Positions 52,871 through 62,527 of a DNA stretch of 64,000 nt are shown in pieces. A model generated the notes under the pieces. The model did no database searches, was not told the DNA's origin, and saw only the letters and a program-made list of their open reading frames with translations. Origin of the DNA: Mucilaginibacter gotjawali (GTDB lineage: Bacteria > Bacteroidota > Bacteroidia > Sphingobacteriales > Sphingobacteriaceae); assembly GCF_002355435.1 (NCBI RefSeq), contig NZ_AP017313.1, positions 3,472,001 through 3,536,000 of the forward strand, in the 5' to 3' direction. The position numbers were made by a program, and so were the translations under genes. Each line of letters begins with the position of its first letter. Within the stretch, counting starts at the first letter, position 1.

Positions 52871-54991
52871 ATGTCTGCCAATACAACACAATTTAAACAC
52901 GTAAGTTATTTATGGGACGATGCTAAAGCTGCAGAATTAGCGGGTGACGAAGTCGGATTGCTGATCTACCGCTCCAATTTATTGGGCGCGGACCTGCGCT
53001 TAACCAATTACGGCGGCGGCAATACCTCCTGTAAAGTAATAGGTAAAGACCCCTTAACCGGGAAAGAAGTTGAAGTAATGTGGATTAAGGGCTCGGGCGG
53101 CGACATTGGCACTTTGAAAAAAAGCGGCCTCGCAGCTTTATATGTTGATAGATTGAGAAGCCTCAAAAACGTTTACCGGGGGATTGAATTTGAAGATGAA
53201 ATGGTGGAATTATTTAACCACAGCATCTTCGATTTAAACTCAAAAGCGCCTTCTATCGATACGCCCTTACATGGCTTTTTGCCATTTAAACATATCGACC
53301 ATTTGCACCCCGACGCTGCTATTGCTATCGCGGCAGCAAAACACGGTAAACAAATCACGCACGACCTTTTTGACGGAGCCATTGGCTGGGTTGACTGGCA
53401 GCGCCCGGGATTTGACCTAGGGTTACAATTAAAAGAGTGCCTTGATACTAATCCCGGTATTCGCGGCATTATGCTCGGATCGCACGGCTTATTCACCTGG
53501 GGAGATACTGCTTATGAGAGCTATATCAACACCCTTGAAGTAATTGAAAAATGTGCTGAATACCTTGAACAAAACTACGGCAAAAAAGGGCCGGTATTCG
53601 GCGGTGCAAAAATCCAGAGCATTAACGGGACTGAACGTAAAAAACAGGCGGTGGCGCTTGCGCCGGTACTGCGCGGATTTTGTTCGTCCAAAACAAAAAT
53701 GATCGGCCATTTCACCGACGATCCGCGCGTTTTGGAATATATCAATTCAAACGACCTGGAACGCCTTGCCCCTATGGGCACCAGTTGTCCGGATCATTTT
53801 TTACGTACCAAGATCAGTCCGCTGGTTTTATCGCTTAAACCAGACGAAGACATCACGGATATTATCTTACTGAAAGAAAAACTGACACCCGCGTTTGAGG
53901 ATTACCGCAAAATGTATGGCGACTACTACAATACCTGCAAACACGCTAACAGCCCGGCCATCCGGGATGCAAACCCGGTGGTAATATTATACCCCGGTGT
54001 GGGCATGTTCACTTTCGCCAAGGACAAGCAAACGGCACGTGTGGCTGCGGAGTTTTATATTAACGCGATAAACGTAATGAAAGGCGCTGAAGCGATCAGC
54101 GAATACACCTCGCTGCCACGGCAGGAGGCCTTTGATATTGAATACTGGCTGCTGGAAGAAGCAAAACTGCAGCGCATGCCAAAGCCGAAAGCATTATCCG
54201 GGCGGATCGCATTAATTACCGGCAGTGCAGGCGGCATTGGCAAAGCCATCGCCAAAAAATTGGTGGAAGAAGGCGCCGTTGTTGTTTTAAATGACATGAA
54301 TGCTGAACGCCTGGAGGGCGCCGGCGAAGAATTTAAAAAGAAGTTTGGAAAGGACGCTTATACCACCGCCCTATTGGATGTTACGAGCAGCGGCCAGATC
54401 CAGGAAGCTATGGCAACAGCTATTTTAGCTTTTGGCGGAGTTGACTTGGTTGTAAATAATGCAGGATTATCTATCTCCAAATCAATTGCCGATCATACCG
54501 AAAAGGATTGGGATTTGCTGTATAATGTATTGGTAAAAGGCCAGTTCCTGGTTACACAGGCAGCCGTTGCCGTGATGAAGAAGCAGGATATCGGCGGCGA
54601 CATCATCAATATCGTCAGCAAAAACGCGCTGGTAAGCGGGCCTAACAATGCAGGCTATGGCAGCGCAAAAGCTGCGCAATTGCATTTAAGCCGCCTGAAC
54701 GCAGCCGAATTGGGAGCAGATAAGATTCGTGTTAATGTGATTAACCCCGACGCAGTGATCAGCGACAGCAATATTTGGGCAGGCGGATGGGCCGAGGGAC
54801 GGGCAAAAGCCTATGGCATTACCGTTGAAGAATTGCCTGCCTATTACGCCAAACGAACCTTGCTAAACGAAGTTATTTTACCTGAAGATATTGCCAACGC
54901 CTGCTTTGCTTTAACCGGCGGTTTACTGAATAAATCAACCGGCAATGTAATCAACGTTGATGGCGGCGTGGCAGCTGGTTTTGTGAGATAG
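52871..54991 (+). CDS. rhaD: Bifunctional rhamnulose-1-phosphate aldolase / short-chain dehydrogenase
   Basis: A 706-residue fusion. Residues 1-430 are a class II aldolase that splits L-rhamnulose 1-phosphate into DHAP and L-lactaldehyde; metal His pairs are seen in HLHPDAAIAIAAA and GSHGLFTWG. Residues 435-706 are an SDR domain with IALITGSAGGIGKAIAKKL, NNAGLS and the catalytic YGSAKAAQ. The SDR part probably oxidises lactaldehyde to L-lactate, as proposed for RhaEW-type fusions, which fits the lutABC genes downstream. Some homologs may reduce it to propanediol instead. Confidence 0.93.
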   Translation: MSANTTQFKHVSYLWDDAKAAELAGDEVGLLIYRSNLLGADLRLTNYGGGNTSCKVIGKDPLTGKEVEVMWIKGSGGDIGTLKKSGLAALYVDRLRSLKNVYRGIEFEDEMVELFNHSIFDLNSKAPSIDTPLHGFLPFKHIDHLHPDAAIAIAAAKHGKQITHDLFDGAIGWVDWQRPGFDLGLQLKECLDTNPGIRGIMLGSHGLFTWGDTAYESYINTLEVIEKCAEYLEQNYGKKGPVFGGAKIQSINGTERKKQAVALAPVLRGFCSSKTKMIGHFTDDPRVLEYINSNDLERLAPMGTSCPDHFLRTKISPLVLSLKPDEDITDIILLKEKLTPAFEDYRKMYGDYYNTCKHANSPAIRDANPVVILYPGVGMFTFAKDKQTARVAAEFYINAINVMKGAEAISEYTSLPRQEAFDIEYWLLEEAKLQRMPKPKALSGRIALITGSAGGIGKAIAKKLVEEGAVVVLNDMNAERLEGAGEEFKKKFGKDAYTTALLDVTSSGQIQEAMATAILAFGGVDLVVNNAGLSISKSIADHTEKDWDLLYNVLVKGQFLVTQAAVAVMKKQDIGGDIINIVSKNALVSGPNNAGYGSAKAAQLHLSRLNAAELGADKIRVNVINPDAVISDSNIWAGGWAEGRAKAYGITVEELPAYYAKRTLLNEVILPEDIANACFALTGGLLNKSTGNVINVDGGVAAGFVR

Positions 54992-55013
54992 TTTTAAACT
55001 TTGAACAAAAGAT

Positions 55014-55328
55014 ATGGACCGCGTAGCATTTAAAATGACGTTATTACCGGGGAATGAGGTTGAATATCAAAAACGCCATGATGAAATTTGGCCGGAGTTA
55101 ACTGCGTTGTTAAAACAGGCAGGCATTTGTGAATATTCAATCTTTTTAGACCAGGAAACCAGCAGTCTTTTTGGATTTTTAAAAGCTGAAGACAAAACTC
55201 AACTGGATAGTTTAGCTGCGCAGGCCATTATGCAAAGGTGGTGGCTGTATATGAGTGATATAATGGTAACCAATCCTGATCATTCACCTATAAGCCAACC
55301 ATTGAAAGAAGTTTTTTATTTACCCTGA
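55014..55328 (+). CDS. rhaM: L-rhamnose mutarotase
   Basis: A 104-residue dimeric alpha/beta-barrel protein that interconverts alpha- and beta-L-rhamnose so the isomerase gets its preferred anomer. The family residues are FKMTLLPGNEVEYQKRHDEI (with the active-site His near 23) and the C-terminal RWWLYMSDIM. It starts 22 bases after rhaD and precedes the isomerase by 17 bases. Confidence 0.93.
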   Translation: MDRVAFKMTLLPGNEVEYQKRHDEIWPELTALLKQAGICEYSIFLDQETSSLFGFLKAEDKTQLDSLAAQAIMQRWWLYMSDIMVTNPDHSPISQPLKEVFYLP

Positions 55329-55345
55329 TTATCAATAAACCAGTT

Positions 55346-56620
55346 ATGCAGATAGAAAAATATAAGATAGACGAGATCAACCAACAGCATTTAGCAAAGC
55401 ACAGGCGCCAATTTGAATTTGTCGCCGCAGACGTTGCTAATCTAGATTTGGTACTTCAAAAACTAGGCGCTTTTAATATTGCCATTCCGAGCTGGGCATT
55501 AGGAACGGGCGGTACCCGGTTCGGGCGCTTTTCGGGTGGTGGCGAACCACGCAGCCTGGAAGAAAAAATCGAGGACGTAGGTGTTATTCATGCTTTAAAC
55601 AAGTCGAGTAATTCTATTTCCCTGCATATTCCCTGGGATATCCCTGAAAATGCGGCGTCGATAAAAGCTTTGGCAGCCCAGGTTGGTTTGCATTTTGATG
55701 CGGTGAATTCAAACACCTTCCAGGATCAGCCCAATCAAAAGCACAGTTACAAATACGGTTCATTGCATCATGTAGATAAAGCGGTACGCAAACAAGCCAT
55801 TGAGCATAACATCGAAGTGATCAAATACGGGGTGCAGCTTGATTCAAAAGCATTATCGGTTTGGTTGTCTGATGGTTCAAATTTCCCCGGCCAGCTAAAT
55901 TTCCGCAGGGCTTTTCAAAATACACAAGAGAGTTTGCAGGAAATATACGACGCCCTGCCGGATGACTGGAAAATGTGGATCGAATATAAACCTTATGAGC
56001 CAAACTTCTATTCTACAACAATTGGAGATTGGGGACAATCCTATCTTTTAGCATCGAAATTGGGAGCCAAGGCAAGTACGCTGGTTGACCTTGGCCATCA
56101 CCTGCAGGGAACCAATATCGAGCAGATCGTATCCATTTTGTTAATGGAGGGCAAATTGGCAGGTTTTCATTTTAATGATTCCAAATATGGCGATGATGAT
56201 TTAACCGTAGGCAGTATTAATCCCTACCAGCTGTTTTTGATATTTAATGAATTGGTGGAGGGAATGGATGCCCGCGGAATGAACCATGCAAAGGATATTG
56301 GCTGGATGATAGATGCTTCCCATAACGTTAAAGACCCTATCGAAGATCTGTTGCAATCTGTTCAGGCTATAAAAATTGCTTACGCACAGGCATTATTAGT
56401 TGATAAAAACACCCTGGTAACGGCGCAAAACAACAATGATGTTACCCTTGCACAGGAAATACTGCAAACTGCCTACCGCACGGACGTAAGGCCATTAATA
56501 GCAGAAGCCAGTTTATTGGCAGGAGGATCAATTGACCCTGTGGGAACATACCGGAAATTGAACGTCCGGGCCAATTTGATTAAGGAACGCGGGTTAAAAA
56601 CCGTAGCCACCGGTTTGTAA
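55346..56620 (+). CDS. rhaI: L-rhamnose isomerase (RhaI type)
   Basis: A 424-residue sugar isomerase of the Pseudomonas stutzeri subtype rather than the enterobacterial RhaA. It converts L-rhamnose to L-rhamnulose with Mn2+ or another divalent ion. The metal region is visible as WIEYKPYEPNFYSTTIGDWG near residue 211 (Glu), LVDLGHHLQG near 249 (Asp, His), AGFHFNDSKYGDDDL near 272 and a Asp-rich MIDASHNVKDP near 322. It sits in the centre of the rhamnose operon. Confidence 0.93.
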   Translation: MQIEKYKIDEINQQHLAKHRRQFEFVAADVANLDLVLQKLGAFNIAIPSWALGTGGTRFGRFSGGGEPRSLEEKIEDVGVIHALNKSSNSISLHIPWDIPENAASIKALAAQVGLHFDAVNSNTFQDQPNQKHSYKYGSLHHVDKAVRKQAIEHNIEVIKYGVQLDSKALSVWLSDGSNFPGQLNFRRAFQNTQESLQEIYDALPDDWKMWIEYKPYEPNFYSTTIGDWGQSYLLASKLGAKASTLVDLGHHLQGTNIEQIVSILLMEGKLAGFHFNDSKYGDDDLTVGSINPYQLFLIFNELVEGMDARGMNHAKDIGWMIDASHNVKDPIEDLLQSVQAIKIAYAQALLVDKNTLVTAQNNNDVTLAQEILQTAYRTDVRPLIAEASLLAGGSIDPVGTYRKLNVRANLIKERGLKTVATGL

Positions 56621-56632
56621 ATAATTGTAACG

Positions 56633-58018
56633 ATGAGCGCGATTCCGGTTATAGCCATATTTGATGTTGGGAAAACGAATAAAAAACTATTCCTGTTCAA
56701 CGAGAATTACGAGATAGTTTTTGAAAGAACCGCCCGTTTTATTGAAACGGTTGATGAAGACGGTTTCCCCTGCGAGAACCAGGAAAGCCTCCGCTTGTCG
56801 ATATTTGATTCATTAAGCGAGGTTTTCCGAATGAAAGAATTTCGTGTAAAAGCAGTCAATTTTTCAGCTTACGGCGCAAGCCTCGTTTACATTGGCGAAA
56901 ACGGCCGGGCCTTAACCCCATTGTATAATTACCTTAAACCCTACCCCGAAGAACTAAGCAATAAATTCTATAACGCTTATGGCGGCCCGGATAAATTCAG
57001 TCTTGAAACGGCCTCGCCTGTTTTAGGCAGTTTAAATTCAGGCCTGCAATTATACCGGCTGAAGCAGGAAAAGCCCGAATTATTTACTAAAGTTAAATAT
57101 GCACTGCATTTGCCGCAATATCTAAGCTTTTTACTTACCGGCTATGCGTACTCTGACCTCACAAGCATAGGCTGTCATACCGGTTTATGGGATTTTCAGA
57201 AAAACAGGTACCACGAATGGGTTCAGCATGAGCATGTTTCCGTAAAACTTGCGCCTATTGTGGTCTCTGATAAAGTTTCGCCGGCGCTGTTTCCTGGCAC
57301 CAATTACAAAGTGGGTACGGGCCTGCATGATAGTTCGGCAGCACTGATCCCCTACCTGATCAATTTCCACGAACCATTTGTGTTAATTTCAACCGGAACC
57401 TGGTGTATCAGCCTTAATCCGTTTAACAATTCAGCATTAACGGCAGGTGAGCTCAAAAACGATTGTTTAAGTTATTTGCAATTTCAGGGTAAACCGGTTA
57501 AAGCTTCCAGGCTATTTTCGGGTTTTGAATACGAGCAAATGGTAAAACGTATTGCGGAACATTTTAATAAAGATGAAATTAAGTACCGAAATATTAACTT
57601 TAACCCGGAAATAATTAAACATATCAAAACAGGGCCTGTAGTGTTTCAAAACAGTGATGTTATAAGGAAAGAATCTGTTTTTAAGCTGCGGGATCTGTCC
57701 GGTTTTAAAAACGATCTGGAAGCTTATCACCAGTTAATGATTGATATTGTGCAACTGCAGGCATTATCCACTAACCTGGTATTAAAAAACTCGCCGGTAA
57801 AAAGGATCTTTGTAGATGGTGGTTTTAGTAAAAATAGTGTTTATATGAATTTATTAGCTGCAGCATTCCCGCAAATGGAGGTATTCGCCGCGTCAATGGC
57901 GCAGGCTTCGGCGGTTGGGGCGGCCCTAAGTATCCATCGTGAATGGAATAGTAAAGCCATCCCTAACGACATTATCGGGTTAAAATATTATTCAACTAAT
58001 CAAAGTGCTGTTATATGA
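56633..58018 (+). CDS. FGGY-family kinase, probable L-rhamnulokinase
   Basis: A 461-residue FGGY kinase. The N-terminal phosphate loop is IFDVGKTNKKLFLF (residues 8-21), ISTGTWCISLNPF is near 255, and the second-domain motif is IFVDGGFSKNSVYMN near 388. From its place between rhaI and lutA it should phosphorylate L-rhamnulose. It is diverged from the E. coli RhaB line, so the assignment rests mainly on context. It ends with a four-base overlap with lutA, indicating coupled translation. Confidence 0.86.
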   Translation: MSAIPVIAIFDVGKTNKKLFLFNENYEIVFERTARFIETVDEDGFPCENQESLRLSIFDSLSEVFRMKEFRVKAVNFSAYGASLVYIGENGRALTPLYNYLKPYPEELSNKFYNAYGGPDKFSLETASPVLGSLNSGLQLYRLKQEKPELFTKVKYALHLPQYLSFLLTGYAYSDLTSIGCHTGLWDFQKNRYHEWVQHEHVSVKLAPIVVSDKVSPALFPGTNYKVGTGLHDSSAALIPYLINFHEPFVLISTGTWCISLNPFNNSALTAGELKNDCLSYLQFQGKPVKASRLFSGFEYEQMVKRIAEHFNKDEIKYRNINFNPEIIKHIKTGPVVFQNSDVIRKESVFKLRDLSGFKNDLEAYHQLMIDIVQLQALSTNLVLKNSPVKRIFVDGGFSKNSVYMNLLAAAFPQMEVFAASMAQASAVGAALSIHREWNSKAIPNDIIGLKYYSTNQSAVI

Positions 58019-58749
58019 GGGTTGGACTATTTATTCCCTGTTACGTAGATCAATTTTACCCGGATGCAGCGAAAGCCACTTTACAATTACTCGAAAAACT
58101 TGGCGTTGATGTAATTTATCCTCCAAAACAAACCTGCTGCGGGCAACCCATGGCAAATTCAGGGTTTGAACATTTAGCCGGGGGCTGCAATGAGCTGTTC
58201 ATCAAAAATTTTGCGGAATTTGATTATGTAGTAGCGCCCTCAGGCAGCTGTGTCCTGCATATCAGGGAACACCTTCATGACGACAAAAATCCCGAAGTAG
58301 CTGCGCAGTTAAGCAGCAAAGTTTATGAGCTGACTTCCTTTTTGACGGATGTATTAAAGGTTACTTATTTACCGGCTAAGTTTCCGCATAAAGTTGGTTT
58401 TCATCAAAGCTGTCACGGGCAGCGTGGCCTTCATTTATCGCAAATGAGTGAACTGGTTGCGCCTGGGTTTTCAAAACCAGGCAGCCTTTTAAATATGGTG
58501 GAAGGAATTGAGATAGTGCCGCTTAACAGGATTGACGAATGTTGCGGCTTTGGAGGCACATTTTGTGTAGTCGAAGAAGCCGTCTCCGCGAAAATGGGGA
58601 AAGACCGGGTGGAGGATCATCTGGAACATGCCGCAGAATTCATAACCGGGGTTGATATGTCATGCCTGATGCATATGGAAGGTATATTGAACAGGAAGGG
58701 AAGCAAAGTGAAGGTGCTGCATATCGCTGAAATATTAAATGGGGAATAA
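58015..58749 (+). CDS. lutA: Lactate utilisation protein A, cysteine-rich subunit
   Basis: A 244-residue protein with two CCG domains: KQTCCGQPMANSGF near residue 40 and DECCGFGGTFCV near 178, with HQSCHGQRG near 129. In LutABC this subunit carries an iron-sulfur or heterodisulfide-like centre for oxidation of L-lactate to pyruvate. It overlaps the kinase gene by four bases and lutB by up to eleven, so it belongs to the rhamnose operon. Confidence 0.93.
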   Translation: MRVGLFIPCYVDQFYPDAAKATLQLLEKLGVDVIYPPKQTCCGQPMANSGFEHLAGGCNELFIKNFAEFDYVVAPSGSCVLHIREHLHDDKNPEVAAQLSSKVYELTSFLTDVLKVTYLPAKFPHKVGFHQSCHGQRGLHLSQMSELVAPGFSKPGSLLNMVEGIEIVPLNRIDECCGFGGTFCVVEEAVSAKMGKDRVEDHLEHAAEFITGVDMSCLMHMEGILNRKGSKVKVLHIAEILNGE

Positions 58750-60136
58750 GATAATTATGAATATCGACGTCAAAGATCATGCAGCATTATCGGATGTTTT
58801 TAACGAGGACGAAGACCGTGTCAACTGGCATGATGAAACGCTTTGGTGGATAAGGCAAAAACGCGATAAGGCCGTTAACCAATTGCCTGAATGGGAAAGC
58901 CTGAGGGAAACCGCGTCACAAATCAAAAATAACGTACTCTCTTATCTAAGCAATTACCTGCAGCAATTTGAAGCCAATGCCACCAAAAATGGCATAAAAA
59001 TCCATTGGGCGGCTGATGCTAAGGAGCATAATGAAATAGTGCTTGGCCTGTTGCAATCAAAACAGGTAAAGCAAATGGTTAAAAGTAAATCGATGCTTAC
59101 CGAAGAATGCCACCTGAATGAATTTCTGGCAGAGAATGGTATCGACGTTATAGATTCTGATCTTGGTGAAAGGATAGTCCAGCTGGCAAAAGAACCGCCA
59201 AGTCATATCGTTTTGCCATGTATTCACAAAAAGAAAGAAGAAATTGGCGAACTATTCCACCAACATCTGGGCACCCCGGCTGGCAATGCTGATCCGCAGT
59301 TTTTAACAGAAACCGCCAGGCAACACCTGCGTGAAACGTTTTTAACCCGAAAAGCGGCGTTAACAGGCGTAAATTTCGCGGTAGCAGCAACCGGTGAGTT
59401 TGTTGTCTGTACAAACGAAGGAAATGCCGATATGGGCGCGCATTTGGCTGATATACACATTGCCAGTATGGGTATAGAAAAGATCATCCCTGAAAGGAAA
59501 CATTTGGGTGTGTTTTTAAGATTGCTTACCCGCAGCGCTACAGGGCAGCCCATAACCACCTATTCCAGCCATTTCAACAAACCCCGGCCCGGGCAGGAAA
59601 TGCATATTATAATAGTTGATAATGGACGCACTATACAGTTAGGTCGGGAAGATTTCAGGAATTCATTAAAATGCATCCGCTGCGGCGCTTGCATGAACAC
59701 CTGCCCCGTATATCGCCGCAGCGGCGGGCATAGTTATCACAATGCCATATCGGGCCCTATCGGCTCTATCCTGGCGCCAAACCTGGATATGGAAAAATAT
59801 GCCGACCTGCCTTTTGCGTCAACGCTTTGCGGCTCTTGCTCCAATGTTTGCCCGGTAAAAATTGATATCCACCAGCAATTGTATAAATGGCGGCAGGTAA
59901 TTGTGAAAAACGGATACGCCACTACTGCAAAAAAAGCATCGATGCGTTTGATGAGTTTTACCCTCTCAACGCCTTCGGTTTACCACGTCGGCGGGAAGGC
60001 CGGAAGATGGGTTTTAAAACATGCGCCGTTTGCTGTAAACAACAAATTTAATCCATGGTACAAACACCGCGATATGCCTGAACCGCCAAAAGAATCATTT
60101 GGAGAATGGTACGCCAAAAACAAAAACGGTAGGTAA
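58739..60136 (+). CDS. lutB: Lactate utilisation protein B, ferredoxin-type subunit
   Basis: A 465-residue LutB. An N-terminal LUD domain covers residues 60-300 (GVNFAVAATGEFVVCTNEGN). Two 4Fe-4S motifs follow: CIRCGACMNTCPVYR near 312 and CGSCSNVCPVKID near 364. It takes electrons from L-lactate oxidation. An alternative ATG at 58757 (MNIDVKDH), six codons in, agrees better with the start of related proteins; the upstream ATG overlaps lutA. The stop overlaps the lutC start by one base. Confidence 0.93.
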   Translation: MGNKIIMNIDVKDHAALSDVFNEDEDRVNWHDETLWWIRQKRDKAVNQLPEWESLRETASQIKNNVLSYLSNYLQQFEANATKNGIKIHWAADAKEHNEIVLGLLQSKQVKQMVKSKSMLTEECHLNEFLAENGIDVIDSDLGERIVQLAKEPPSHIVLPCIHKKKEEIGELFHQHLGTPAGNADPQFLTETARQHLRETFLTRKAALTGVNFAVAATGEFVVCTNEGNADMGAHLADIHIASMGIEKIIPERKHLGVFLRLLTRSATGQPITTYSSHFNKPRPGQEMHIIIVDNGRTIQLGREDFRNSLKCIRCGACMNTCPVYRRSGGHSYHNAISGPIGSILAPNLDMEKYADLPFASTLCGSCSNVCPVKIDIHQQLYKWRQVIVKNGYATTAKKASMRLMSFTLSTPSVYHVGGKAGRWVLKHAPFAVNNKFNPWYKHRDMPEPPKESFGEWYAKNKNGR

Positions 60137-60723
60137 TGAGCAGCAGAGATAAAATATTAGCCGCAGTAGCAGCAAATCAACCCGCAAAGGTTGACTTGCC
60201 TGATATTGATTTTCTAAATGGGGCTGCTGGAAATCACGTCGGGAAATTCACTGGTGTACTAACCTCAATCGGGGGGAAAGCAATTGAAGTAAATACCTTT
60301 GATGATGTTAAAGCTTATATCAAACAAACCACAAACCAAGGCGACAGGGTTGTAAGTACTTTTTCTGAAATGAGTGATTGTACCGAACTGATAAACGATT
60401 ACCAGGGGCTGCCACACGACTTGCAGGATATTGAGCTTGCTGTTATCGGCGCTGACTTAGGAGTTGCCGAAAATGGCGCTGTTTGGGTAAAAGGTGATTT
60501 ACTAAACCAAAGGGTTGTGCCCTTTATCTGCCAGTACCTGGCAGTAATCCTAAAAAAAGAAAAAATTGTTGCCACCATGCACGATGCTTATGAGCAGATT
60601 GGCAGCGAAAACTACGGTTTCAGCACCTTCATCGCCGGCCCGTCTAAAACGGCTGATATTGAGCAATCGCTGGTTTTAGGCGCGCATGGCGCACGAACAA
60701 TGACCGTTTTTTTAATGGAATAA
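60136..60723 (+). CDS. lutC: Lactate utilisation protein C
   Basis: A 195-residue LUD-domain (DUF162) protein, third part of the L-lactate oxidase complex. The C-terminal half carries GADLGVAENGAVWVKG (near 112) and STFIAGPSKTADIEQSLVLG (near 167), the family signature. It begins one base into the lutB stop. It completes the path rhamnose, rhamnulose 1-phosphate, lactaldehyde, L-lactate, pyruvate encoded in one run. Confidence 0.93.
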   Translation: MSSRDKILAAVAANQPAKVDLPDIDFLNGAAGNHVGKFTGVLTSIGGKAIEVNTFDDVKAYIKQTTNQGDRVVSTFSEMSDCTELINDYQGLPHDLQDIELAVIGADLGVAENGAVWVKGDLLNQRVVPFICQYLAVILKKEKIVATMHDAYEQIGSENYGFSTFIAGPSKTADIEQSLVLGAHGARTMTVFLME

Positions 60724-60805
60724 TGTGATCCCGGCCTTTTGATTTCAAAAGCTTATAAGTAATCGTGTGGTCATTATACTTCCCTTTAATTCCCTTTTCT
60801 ATGCC

Positions 60806-60928
60806 ATGCAAAAACATGAATTGCAGCTTTATAACCAAAATAAGGGGAAATTATTAATTGGGAAACTGCAACTAATGTCTTTTTCAACACCGGTTTATTT
60901 GATCCTGGCGAACAGTTATCCGTTTTAA
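60806..60928 (+). CDS. Possible 40-residue ORF before the M90 peptidase
   Basis: An ATG ORF, MQKHELQLYNQNKGKLLIG and onward, with a hydrophobic centre and a stop eight bases before the next ATG. It has no family. Only position and close spacing support it; chance is quite possible. Confidence 0.22.
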   Translation: MQKHELQLYNQNKGKLLIGKLQLMSFSTPVYLILANSYPF

Positions 60929-60936
60929 ATGTATCT

Positions 60937-61740
60937 ATGTATATGACCATATTATTCATCAGCATTCTGTGCGCTTGCGTTATCTACTTTTTATTTCGGC
61001 AAAACCGGCTTTCGGGTTTAACAAAAGCCGAAAAGCTTCCTGATGCATTAAAAATAATCCTGAATGCGCAGGTATTATACTATCAAAAGCTCAATAAAAA
61101 CGATAAAGAGCGGTTTGAAAACCAGGTGAATGATTTTTTAAAATATGTAAGGATAGAAGGCGTGGGCACACCCGTGTCGGATATTGACCGTGCATTGATA
61201 GCGTCAAGCGGTGTAATACCCATTTTTGGCTTCCCCGGCTGGAAATATAATAACCTCACCAACATCATCCTTTACCCTGATACTTTTGACCAGGAGTTCC
61301 AGTTTGAAGGCGAAAACAGAAATATTATGGGTATGGTGGGTTCTGGTTACATGAACGGCCAGATGCTGCTCTCCAGGGCCGCACTGCTTAAGGGTTTTTC
61401 AAACCAGGCAGGCAAGGGAAACACGGCTATTCATGAATTTGTGCATTTACTTGATAAATCTGACGGAGAGACCGATGGCGTGCCTGAAAATCTGCTGCCG
61501 CATCAATATACGGTACCCTGGCTTAAAATGATGCACCAGGAAATGCATCGGATCGAAGCTGGTAAATCGGATATTGACGTTTATGCGTCCACCAGCGAAG
61601 CAGAATTTTTAGCGGTAGCGGCTGAATATTTTTTTGAAAAGCCGGATCAACTGAAACATAAACATCCGGAAATTTACCACCTGTTAAGTCAAATGTTTGG
61701 GCAGGACCCTGCTGTACCTTTTTCCCCGCCATTAGGCTGA
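60937..61740 (+). CDS. Zinc-dependent peptidase of the MtfA (M90) family
   Basis: A 267-residue protein with an N-terminal membrane segment (residues 3-20) and an M90-type domain. The zinc motif HEFVH lies at residues 166-170 in AIHEFVHLLDKSDGETDG, and a third acidic ligand region is SEAEFLAVAAEYFFEKP near 225. MtfA in E. coli is a cytoplasmic peptidase that sequesters the Mlc repressor; this membrane-anchored form may act on another target. Residues 7-267 fit the family length. Confidence 0.9.
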   Translation: MYMTILFISILCACVIYFLFRQNRLSGLTKAEKLPDALKIILNAQVLYYQKLNKNDKERFENQVNDFLKYVRIEGVGTPVSDIDRALIASSGVIPIFGFPGWKYNNLTNIILYPDTFDQEFQFEGENRNIMGMVGSGYMNGQMLLSRAALLKGFSNQAGKGNTAIHEFVHLLDKSDGETDGVPENLLPHQYTVPWLKMMHQEMHRIEAGKSDIDVYASTSEAEFLAVAAEYFFEKPDQLKHKHPEIYHLLSQMFGQDPAVPFSPPLG

Positions 61741-61855
61741 ACCTCGGCCAAATGTTGCCATTTTAAAACCGGGAAAATAAATAACGCTGACAGGGAGCGT
61801 CACCCAGCCGGAACTTTGTTCAAAAAGCTTAGCTTTGCGCCTTTCAAAATTCCAT

Positions 61856-62431
61856 ATGACAAGCTCCTTACTCACGGCACGCAGCGGAAATGCCTGCGAA
61901 CTCTGCCATTCAACAACCCATCTGTCTGCGTATGCCGTTCCTCCGGCAAATCACCCTGACAATGAGATCATCATCTGCGGTGACTGCCTGGCACAACTTA
62001 GCGCCGCTGTACCGGATGCAAAATACTGGCGTTTTTTAACTGAAGCCATGTGGAGCACAGTCCCGGCAGTGCAAGTAGTGGCATGGCGCATGCTGTCGCG
62101 CTTAAAAACCGAGGGATGGGCTGCAGAAAACCTGGATATGCTTTACCTTGACGAGGAAACCCTGGCTTGGGCAAAATCTATCACCGTAGATGATATGCCC
62201 GCCGAAACTGAAGCGGTGCACAGGGATAGCCTTGGTGCGGAATTGCAAACCGGCGATACGGTGGTATTGACGCGGTCGCTTGACGTAAAAGGTAGTTCGC
62301 TTAACGCCAAAATGGGCACCGTTGTGAAGAATATCCGCCTGGTGGCTGACAACACCGACCAGGTAGAAGGAAAAATAGAAGGCCAGCAGATTGTGATCCT
62401 TACAAAATACCTGCGCAAGCAAAAGGCCTAG
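61856..62431 (+). CDS. PhnA domain-containing protein
   Basis: A 191-residue protein with an N-terminal zinc ribbon (CELCHSTTHLSAYAVPP and ICGDC) and a C-terminal PhnA-type beta domain (GDTVVLTRSLDVKGSSLNAK). PhnA-family proteins were named for alkylphosphonate operons, but most have no proven link to phosphonates; the YjdM name is also used. The ATG at 61856 was taken over a TTG at 61835. No phosphonate genes are nearby. Confidence 0.87.
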   Translation: MTSSLLTARSGNACELCHSTTHLSAYAVPPANHPDNEIIICGDCLAQLSAAVPDAKYWRFLTEAMWSTVPAVQVVAWRMLSRLKTEGWAAENLDMLYLDEETLAWAKSITVDDMPAETEAVHRDSLGAELQTGDTVVLTRSLDVKGSSLNAKMGTVVKNIRLVADNTDQVEGKIEGQQIVILTKYLRKQKA

Positions 62432-62482
62432 TCTTGAGTCGAAAGTCCTGAGTCAGAAAAGACTAATTGACTGTAGACCCAG
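62432..62482. repeat. AGTC-unit stutter after the phnA-like gene
   Basis: GTCTTGAGTCGAAAGTCCTG and the following GAGTCAGAAAAGACTAATTG carry AGTC units in both orientations. Same style as 8398-8483. Confidence 0.5.
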
Positions 62483-62527
62483 GACAGCCGGCCTGATAAT
62501 GTAATTCGTTTTTTAACTTTACCTGTA

